The position numbers were made by a program, and so were the translations under genes. A stretch of 64,000 bases of DNA, taken from assembly GCA_944320765.1 (NCBI GenBank), contig CALUIS010000006.1:61118-125117 (forward strand). Direction: 5' to 3'. This stretch comes from an uncultured Paraprevotella sp. GTDB lineage: Bacteria; Bacteroidota; Bacteroidia; Bacteroidales; Bacteroidaceae. Positions 58,235 to 64,000 of the stretch are shown here, piece by piece. The notes below the pieces were generated by a model, which was not told where the DNA came from, did no database searches, and saw nothing but the letters and a program-made list of their open reading frames with translations. Within the stretch, counting starts at the first letter, position 1; each line of letters begins with the position of its first letter.

Positions 58235-59809
58235 ATGACGTTCGATAGCCTTGTCGTGCTTTTGGCACTGGTCGGCATGTTGGCGGCCTTGGTGAAGGAG
58301 GTGATGCGTCCCGGCATGATACTCTTTACCGTGACGGCGGTGTTCCTCTGCTTTGGCATCATTACGCCGAAAGAGATGCTGGAGGGTTTCAGTAACAAAG
58401 GCATGATTACGGTGGCCTTGCTCTTCTTGGTGAGCGAGGGTGTCCGGCAGTCCGGTGCCTTGTCGCAGGTCATCAAGCGGATTCTTCCGCAAGGTAAGAC
58501 CACGGTGTTCAAGGCGCAGGCACGCATGTTGCCTTCCATCGCCTTCATCTCGGCGTTCCTGAACAACACGCCGGTGGTGGTCATCTTCGCCCCGATTATC
58601 AAGCGTTGGGCCAAGATGGTCAAGCTGCCGGCCACGAAGTTCCTCATCCCGCTGTCCTACATGACCATTTTGGGCGGACTTTGCACGCTCATCGGCACGT
58701 CCACCAACTTGGTGGTGCATGGCATGATGATTGAGGCCGGCTTCGAGGGACTGGGCATGTTCGATTTGGCTTGGATTGGCATTCCCATCACGGTTATCGG
58801 TGCGGTTTACATCTTCCTGACCTCCAAGAAAATGCTGCCGGATGACCGTCCGGAGCCGGAGATCGTGGAGGAGGATACAGACCCTGAAGAACCCGTGCAC
58901 CAGGTGGAGGTCGTGATCGGCTCACGTTTCCCGGGCATCAACAAGACGCTGAAGGAATTCAATTTCCGCAGGCATTACGGGGCGGAAGTGCGCGAGATCA
59001 AGCGTGACGGAAAGCCCCTTTCGGACGTGGCGCACGAACCTATGTTCGAAGGAGACACGCTGGTCTTGATGGCTGACGATTCGTTTGTAAAGACATGGGG
59101 TGACTCTTCTGCATTCTTGATGATTGCCAACGGACACGACAACGAGCCGCACGTGAGCTGCCGCAAGCGTACGTTCGCCTTGTTCCTGCTGGTGCTGATG
59201 ATTGTGGGGGCCACGGTGGGCGAGCTGCCTTGGTTCCAAGAGACCTTCCCGGGGCTGAAGCTCGACATGTTCTTCTTCGCGGCCGTGACGGCTGTCGCCA
59301 TGGCGTGGGCCAACATCTTCCCTGCGCGGAAGTACACCAAGTATATCTCGTGGGACATCTTGATTACCATCGCCTGTGCCTTTGCCATCAGCAAGGCCAT
59401 GACGAACTCCGGCATGGCGGACTTGATTGCTAAGGCCATCATTGACCTGAGTTACAGTTTCGGGCCGAAGAGTACGGTCGGGCCTTATATCCTGCTGGGC
59501 GCGTTGTATCTGATTTCCAATGTCATCACGGCATTGATCACGAACAATGCGGCGGCGGCTTTGGGCTTCCCCTTGGCCTTGTCCCTTGCCACCCAGCTGG
59601 GCGTGAGCCCGATGCCTTTCTTCATCGCGATATGTATCTCGGCATCGGCGGACTTCTCCACGCCCATCGGTTACCAGACGAACCTCATCGTGCAAGGTAT
59701 CGGTAACTACAAGTTCATGGACTTCGTGCGTGTGGGCTTGCCGTTGAATCTGTTGTGCATGGCGGTGTCGGTGTTGCTGATACCACAGTTCTGGCCGTTT
59801 GACTTATAA
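58235..59809 (+). CDS. SLC13/DASS-type sulfate permease with RCK_C (TrkA-C) domain
   Basis: A 524-aa inner-membrane protein. N-terminal helices include SAFLNNTPVVVIFAPIIKRW and GGLCTLIGTSTNLVVHGMM, the two SLC13 signature loops. A soluble insert (residues ~200-300) contains an RCK_C-like domain (RFPGINKTLKEFNFRRHYGAEVREIKRDG, MFEGDTLVLMADDSF). The C-terminal half repeats the fold with VITALITNNAAAALGFPLA and FSTPIGYQTNLIVQGIG. In this context it supplies sulfate to the adenylyltransferase encoded downstream. The cysC start lies 10 bases after its stop. Confidence 0.88.
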   Translation: MTFDSLVVLLALVGMLAALVKEVMRPGMILFTVTAVFLCFGIITPKEMLEGFSNKGMITVALLFLVSEGVRQSGALSQVIKRILPQGKTTVFKAQARMLPSIAFISAFLNNTPVVVIFAPIIKRWAKMVKLPATKFLIPLSYMTILGGLCTLIGTSTNLVVHGMMIEAGFEGLGMFDLAWIGIPITVIGAVYIFLTSKKMLPDDRPEPEIVEEDTDPEEPVHQVEVVIGSRFPGINKTLKEFNFRRHYGAEVREIKRDGKPLSDVAHEPMFEGDTLVLMADDSFVKTWGDSSAFLMIANGHDNEPHVSCRKRTFALFLLVLMIVGATVGELPWFQETFPGLKLDMFFFAAVTAVAMAWANIFPARKYTKYISWDILITIACAFAISKAMTNSGMADLIAKAIIDLSYSFGPKSTVGPYILLGALYLISNVITALITNNAAAALGFPLALSLATQLGVSPMPFFIAICISASADFSTPIGYQTNLIVQGIGNYKFMDFVRVGLPLNLLCMAVSVLLIPQFWPFDL

Positions 59810-59819
59810 AAGGACATTC

Positions 59820-60416
59820 ATGGAAGAGACGAAACATATTTATCCGATATTCGACCGGATGCTGACGCGCCGGGACAAGGAAGCGTTGCTGGGGCAGCGC
59901 GGTGTAATGGTGTGGTTCACGGGCCTGAGCGGGTCGGGCAAGAGCACAGTGGCCATCGGCGTGGAACGCGAACTGCAGCGGCGCGGCTTGCTTTGCCGCA
60001 TTCTGGACGGCGACAACATCCGCAGCGGCATCAACAACAACCTGGGATTCTCTGAGGCTGACCGGGTGGAGAACATCCGGCGCATCGCCGAGGTGGGCAA
60101 GCTGTTCGTGGACACGGGCATCATCACCCTTGCGGCATTCATCAGCCCGAACAACGCTTTGCGGCGGATGGCGGCTGGCATCATCGGGGCGGAGGACTTC
60201 CTGGAGGTGTACGTGTCCACGCCGCTGGAAGTATGCGAGCGGCGCGACGTGAAGGGCTTGTACGCCAAGGCGCGCCGGGGCGAAATCAAGGAGTTCACGG
60301 GCGTGAGCGCGCCTTTCGAGGCACCGGAGCATCCCGCCCTGTCGCTGGACACTTCATCGCTGACGGTGGAGGAGAGCGTGGAGAAAGTGTTGGAACTTAT
60401 ATTGAACCATAAATAA
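59820..60416 (+). CDS. cysC: Adenylyl-sulfate (APS) kinase
   Basis: About 198 aa from ATG 59820 (MEETKHIYPIFDRMLTRRDKEAL); the ATG at 59799 would overlap the permease stop. The P-loop is WFTGLSGSGKSTVAIG, the APS-binding segment LDGDNIRSGINNNLGFSEADRVENIRR, and the lid region RRDVKGLYAKARRGEIKEFTGVSAPFE. It phosphorylates APS to PAPS, the donor for sulfotransferases. A CysC beside a sulfotransferase, and not beside cysH, points to sulfonation. 12 bases before cysD. Confidence 0.93.
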   Translation: MEETKHIYPIFDRMLTRRDKEALLGQRGVMVWFTGLSGSGKSTVAIGVERELQRRGLLCRILDGDNIRSGINNNLGFSEADRVENIRRIAEVGKLFVDTGIITLAAFISPNNALRRMAAGIIGAEDFLEVYVSTPLEVCERRDVKGLYAKARRGEIKEFTGVSAPFEAPEHPALSLDTSSLTVEESVEKVLELILNHK

Positions 60417-60428
60417 AAGAAGGAGATT

Positions 60429-61337
60429 ATGCCTGAGTACAAATTAAGCCATTTGCAGGAGCTGGAGGCTGAATCCATCCACATCATCCGTGAGGTGGCG
60501 GCCGAGTTCGAGAATCCTGTGATGCTATATTCCATCGGGAAGGATTCTTCCGTGATGGTGCGCCTGGCCGAAAAGGCCTTTTATCCGGGGAAGGTGCCTT
60601 TCCCGCTGATGCACATCGACTCGAAGTGGAAGTTCAAGGAGATGATACAGTTCCGTGACGAGTATGCCAAGAAGTATGGCTGGGACCTGATTGTGGAGTC
60701 GAACATGGAAGGGTTCCGTGCGGGCGTGGGGCCGTTCACGCATGGCAGCAAGGTGCATACCGACCTGATGAAGACCAAGGCCCTGCTCGACGCGCTGGCC
60801 AAGTACAAGTTCGACGCGGCTTTCGGCGGGGCGCGCCGCGACGAGGAGAAGAGCCGGGCCAAGGAGCGCATCTTCTCGTTCCGCGACCAGTTCCAGCAGT
60901 GGGACCCGAAGAACCAGCGTCCGGAGCTGTGGGACATCTACAATGCCCGTGTGCATAAGGGCGAGAGCATCCGCGTGTTCCCGCTGAGCAACTGGACGGA
61001 GCTGGACATCTGGCAGTACATCCGCCTGGAGAACATTCCCATCGTGCCGCTGTACTTCGCCAAGGAAAGGCCGGTGGTGAACATCGACGGACAGCTCATC
61101 ATGCCGGACGACGACCGCCTGCCGGAGAAGTACCGCGACAAGATAGAGATGAAGAAGATACGTTTCCGCACGCTGGGCTGCTGGCCGCTGACGGGGGCCA
61201 TCGAGAGCGAGGCCGACACGATAGAGAAGATTGTGGAGGAGATGATGACCACCACGAAGAGCGAGCGCACCACGCGCGTGATTGATTTCGACCAGGACGC
61301 GTCGATGGAACAGAAGAAGCGTGAGGGATATTTTTAA
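60429..61337 (+). CDS. cysD: Sulfate adenylyltransferase subunit 2
   Basis: A 302-aa PP-loop ATPase-family protein with the pyrophosphate loop [18 protein letters not shown] near residues 35-50. It also has [24 protein letters not shown], the [17 protein letters not shown] region, and the C-terminal [15 protein letters not shown] and [18 protein letters not shown]. With the CysN GTPase it makes APS from sulfate and ATP. The usual CysD length is conserved. It precedes cysN by 15 bases with an AGGAGT-type ribosome-binding site. Confidence 0.95.
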   Translation: MPEYKLSHLQELEAESIHIIREVAAEFENPVMLYSIGKDSSVMVRLAEKAFYPGKVPFPLMHIDSKWKFKEMIQFRDEYAKKYGWDLIVESNMEGFRAGVGPFTHGSKVHTDLMKTKALLDALAKYKFDAAFGGARRDEEKSRAKERIFSFRDQFQQWDPKNQRPELWDIYNARVHKGESIRVFPLSNWTELDIWQYIRLENIPIVPLYFAKERPVVNIDGQLIMPDDDRLPEKYRDKIEMKKIRFRTLGCWPLTGAIESEADTIEKIVEEMMTTTKSERTTRVIDFDQDASMEQKKREGYF

Positions 61338-61352
61338 AGCGGGAGGAGTTTT

Positions 61353-62780
61353 ATGGCAACATTGGATATCAAAGAGTTTTTGGACCAGGACGAGAAGAAG
61401 GACCAGCTGCGTTTCCTGACGGCCGGTTCGGTGGACGACGGGAAATCTACCCTTATCGGCCGCCTGCTTTTCGACAGCAAGAAGATTTACGAGGACCAGC
61501 TCCAGGCGCTGGAACGCGACAGCAAGCGCGTGGGCAACGCCGGGGACCACATAGACTACGCGCTCCTGCTCGACGGGCTGAAGGCCGAGCGCGAGGAGGG
61601 CATCACCATCGACGTGGCTTACCGTTATTTCTCGACCAACCGGCGCAAGTTCATCATCGCCGACACTCCGGGACACGAGCAGTACACGCGCAACATGATC
61701 ACGGGCGGCTCCACGGCCAACCTGGCCGTCATTTTGGTGGATGCCCGCACGGGGGTCATCACCCAGACGCGCCGCCACACGTTTCTGGTGTCCTTGCTGG
61801 GTATCAAGCACGTCGTGCTGGCGGTGAACAAGATGGATCTGGTGGATTTCGACCGGAAGGTGTTCGACTCCATCGTGGCGGACTACAAGGCCTTGACGGA
61901 CAAAGTGGGCATCGGGGACGTGACGTGCATCCCGCTTTCAGCCTTGGAAGGCGACAATGTGGTGGAGAAGTCCGGCCGCACGCCTTGGTACGACGGCCCC
62001 TGCCTGTTGGAATACCTGGAGACGGTGCCCATCCATACGGACCGTAATCTCGCGGATTTCCGCTATCCGGTGCAGTATGTGCTGCGTCCCAACCTGGATT
62101 TTCGCGGTTTCAGCGGGAAGGTCGCTTCCGGCGTGGTGCGCGTGGGCGACGAGGTGATGGCCCTGCCTTCGCGCAAGACGTCGCGGGTGAAGCGCATCGT
62201 GACTTACGACGGCGACCTGCAGGAGGCTTTCTGCCCCCAATGCGTGACATTGACGCTGGAGGACGAGATTGACATCTCGCGGGGCGAAATGCTGGTGCGT
62301 CCGGACAACCAACCTTGCGTGGGACGGCATTTCGAGGCCATGTTCGTCTGGATGGACGAGGAGCCGATGGACAGCGGCAAGCACTTCTATCTGAAACAGA
62401 CCACCAATACCACCCGTGCCACGGTGGACAGCATCTGCTACCAGGTGGACGTGAACACGATGGAGCGGCGCGAGGCCGGCGGGTTCAAGCTGAACGAGAT
62501 CGGGCGGGTGCGCATCACCACGGCCAAGCCGCTTTTCTTCGACGCATACGCCACGAACAAGGCCACGGGCGCGTTCATCCTCATCGACCCCGTGACGAAC
62601 AACACGAGCGCGGTGGGCATGATTATCGCCCCCGTGGACGAGAAGGACACCGGGACGGAACGCCTGCCGGAACTGAACCTGCCGAAGCTGGGCATCGGGC
62701 CGGAACACTATGAGGCCGTCGAACGCGCCGTGAAGGACTTGGAGCGTCAGGGACTGGCCGTCAACATTATCAAAGACTAA
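61353..62780 (+). CDS. cysN: Sulfate adenylyltransferase subunit 1 (GTPase)
   Basis: A 475-aa EF-Tu-type GTPase. G1 is [18 protein letters not shown]2 lies in [16 protein letters not shown]3 is [15 protein letters not shown]4 is [11 protein letters not shown]. Two beta-barrel domains follow ([37 protein letters not shown]). GTP hydrolysis drives APS formation by CysD. The protein has the stand-alone CysN length; it is not fused to CysC, which is encoded separately upstream. The sulfotransferase gene starts 21 bases downstream. Confidence 0.95.
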   Translation: MATLDIKEFLDQDEKKDQLRFLTAGSVDDGKSTLIGRLLFDSKKIYEDQLQALERDSKRVGNAGDHIDYALLLDGLKAEREEGITIDVAYRYFSTNRRKFIIADTPGHEQYTRNMITGGSTANLAVILVDARTGVITQTRRHTFLVSLLGIKHVVLAVNKMDLVDFDRKVFDSIVADYKALTDKVGIGDVTCIPLSALEGDNVVEKSGRTPWYDGPCLLEYLETVPIHTDRNLADFRYPVQYVLRPNLDFRGFSGKVASGVVRVGDEVMALPSRKTSRVKRIVTYDGDLQEAFCPQCVTLTLEDEIDISRGEMLVRPDNQPCVGRHFEAMFVWMDEEPMDSGKHFYLKQTTNTTRATVDSICYQVDVNTMERREAGGFKLNEIGRVRITTAKPLFFDAYATNKATGAFILIDPVTNNTSAVGMIIAPVDEKDTGTERLPELNLPKLGIGPEHYEAVERAVKDLERQGLAVNIIKD

Positions 62781-62801
62781 CCCTTAAACTATGACCGTAC
62801 C

Positions 62802-63911
62802 ATGGGATTATTGGAATTCAGCAAGCTTCCGGTGAACACGCTCGTAGGGGCGGACTGGAACACATTCAAGGAGATGACGCGGGGGCAGGAGATTGCCCCG
62901 GACAAGCGGGCCAAGTATGCGCTGACAAAGGCCGTGTGCCGGCTGCTGAGCCTGCTGGCCCCGGTGCAGGACCGGCGTTATGACCGGCTTTTGGAAACGG
63001 GGAAGCCCCTTCGCGACCCCGTGTTCATCCTGGGACACTGGCGGAGCGGCACCACGTTCGTGCACAACATTTTCGCGCAGGACAAGTCTTTCGGCTACAC
63101 CACGACCTACCAGACCGTGTTCCCCCACCTGATGCTCTTCGGCCAGCCTTTCTTCAAGAAGACGATGGGCTGGCTCATGCCCGACAAGCGGCCCACGGAC
63201 AACATGGAGCTGGCACCGGATCTGCCGCAGGAGGAGGAGTTCGCCCTGTCGAACATGATGCCGTATTCGTTCTACGACTTCTGGTTCTTCCCCAAGCGCT
63301 GGCAGGAATATTGCGACAAGTATCTCACGTTCGAGAAAATCACTCCGCAGGAACTGCGGGTGTTCAAGGACACCTTCGCGAAGCTCGTCCGCATCTCGTG
63401 CGCCAACACCGGCGGGCAGGCCTACCTCTCGAAGAACCCGCCGCACACGGGGCGGGTGAAGGCCTTGGTGGAGATGTTCCCGGACGCGAAGTTCGTTTAC
63501 TTGATGCGCAACCCTTATACGGTGTTCGAGAGCACGCGCAGCTTCTTCACCAACACCATCAAGCCGCTGGAGCTGCAGCACATTGGCGAGGAGGAGATGG
63601 AACGCAACGTGCTGCTCACCTATGGGAAGCTTTACCGTGCGTATGAAGAACAAAAGAAATGTATCCCGGCGGGTAACCTCTTCGAGGTGAAATTCGAGGA
63701 GTTCGAGGCGGATGCCTTCGGCACCACGGCGCGGGCTTACGGACAGCTGGGGCTGCCCGGCTTTGCCGGGGCCGAGGCGGCCATCCGGGCCTATACCGAC
63801 CGCAAGAAAGGTTACAAGAAAAACCGGTACGAATATAAGCCCCGCACCGTGCAGCTCGTGAACGACAATTGGGGCTTTGCCCTCAAGGACTGGGACTATG
63901 AGGTGAGGTAA
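62802..63911 (+). CDS. PAPS-dependent sulfotransferase
   Basis: A 369-aa cytosolic protein. The 5'-phosphosulfate loop is VFILGHWRSGTTFVHNI (G78-F86 core), and the 3'-phosphate-binding segment is YLMRNPYTVFESTRSFF. SKNPPHTGRVKALVEMFP and KGYKKNRYEYKP are typical of the bacterial Sulfotransfer family. It transfers sulfonate from PAPS to an acceptor hydroxyl. In Bacteroides a sulfotransferase in the same setting (permease, cysC, cysD, cysN) has been linked to sulfonation of steroidal metabolites; whether this one shares that acceptor, or acts on a lipid, cannot be read here. Last gene of the run; a double terminator follows. Confidence 0.9.
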   Translation: MGLLEFSKLPVNTLVGADWNTFKEMTRGQEIAPDKRAKYALTKAVCRLLSLLAPVQDRRYDRLLETGKPLRDPVFILGHWRSGTTFVHNIFAQDKSFGYTTTYQTVFPHLMLFGQPFFKKTMGWLMPDKRPTDNMELAPDLPQEEEFALSNMMPYSFYDFWFFPKRWQEYCDKYLTFEKITPQELRVFKDTFAKLVRISCANTGGQAYLSKNPPHTGRVKALVEMFPDAKFVYLMRNPYTVFESTRSFFTNTIKPLELQHIGEEEMERNVLLTYGKLYRAYEEQKKCIPAGNLFEVKFEEFEADAFGTTARAYGQLGLPGFAGAEAAIRAYTDRKKGYKKNRYEYKPRTVQLVNDNWGFALKDWDYEVR

Positions 63912-63925
63912 GGCCACCGGACAGA

Positions 63926-63962
63926 AAAGAAGGTGTGTCGAAATGCACACCTTCTTTCTTTT
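63926..63962 (+). terminator. Terminator after the sulfotransferase gene
   Basis: AAAGAAGGTGTG at 63926-63937 pairs perfectly with CACACCTTCTTT at 63946-63957, followed by CTTTT. Confidence 0.9.
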
Positions 63963-63966
63963 ACGC

Positions 63967-64000
63967 ACAAAGCCCCGACTTTCACAAGCTGGGGCTTTGT
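63967..64000. terminator. Second hairpin at the window edge
   Basis: ACAAAGCCCC at 63967-63976 pairs perfectly with GGGGCTTTGT at 63991-64000. Possibly the terminator of a convergent gene beyond the window. Confidence 0.75.

Overview
This 64 kb window looks like the chromosome of a gut-type Bacteroidales bacterium, probably Bacteroidaceae-like, with GC in the mid-50s by eye. The signs are the Bacteroidetes -7 promoter element (TAnnTTTG) in front of most divergent or isolated genes, a hybrid two-component regulator, an NVEALA-type exported peptide next to a beta-propeller lipoprotein, Bacteroidetes-type LptD, and many SPI or SPII glycoside hydrolases. There is no phage, intact IS element, CRISPR array or rRNA. 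There is one tRNA (Thr, anticodon CGT).

Layout. 0-1.4 kb: end of one carB paralogue, then a scar joining a 5'-truncated regulator-like gene to a frameshifted phnW remnant. 1.7-5.1 kb: HD-domain protein and LptD. 5.2-16.0 kb: a carbohydrate locus (heparinase II/III-type lyase, BACON-like lipoprotein, GH51 with an N-terminal propeller segment, GH43, sugar MFS permease, GH88) that has no SusC/SusD. 16.0-19.3 kb: repeats and a cluster of small exported or membrane proteins (NVEALA peptide, TolB-like lipoprotein, two related microproteins on opposite strands, a collapsed propeller gene). 19.5-26.3 kb: a GC-rich transglutaminase-like gene, an RND pump relic, and a large hybrid two-component sensor. 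26.5-33.8 kb: ECF sigma factor, MltG, GH51, an Rpn-family nuclease with coding tandem repeats, GH95. 33.9-40.1 kb: an arylpyruvate/arylacetate operon (nitrilase-like hydrolase, IorA, IorB, aminotransferase, PaaK, ACT protein). 40.3-45.8 kb: GH105, GH2 and CE12-like genes for pectin side chains, with a GH28-like gene at 50.3 kb. 45.8-50.0 kb, minus strand: a biotin-dependent acyl-CoA carboxylase operon led by a cobalamin riboswitch and ending in a Cys/His-rich secreted protein. 52.0-63.9 kb: a tightly packed same-strand run, purF-like, carA, carB, sulfate permease, cysC, cysD, cysN and a sulfotransferase.

How the genes work together. The sulfate permease, APS kinase, sulfate adenylyltransferase and sulfotransferase form a complete route from sulfate to PAPS to a sulfonated product, with no sulfite-reduction genes beside it, so it looks like a sulfonation pathway and not sulfur assimilation. 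The carboxylase operon interconverts propionyl-CoA and methylmalonyl-CoA, one step away from the B12-dependent mutase, which gives a rationale for the B12 riboswitch. The most novel-looking items are that riboswitch/carboxylase pairing, a ~255-bp intergenic element present twice with almost no indels, a helically phased CGTTT repeat array, and the microprotein pair.
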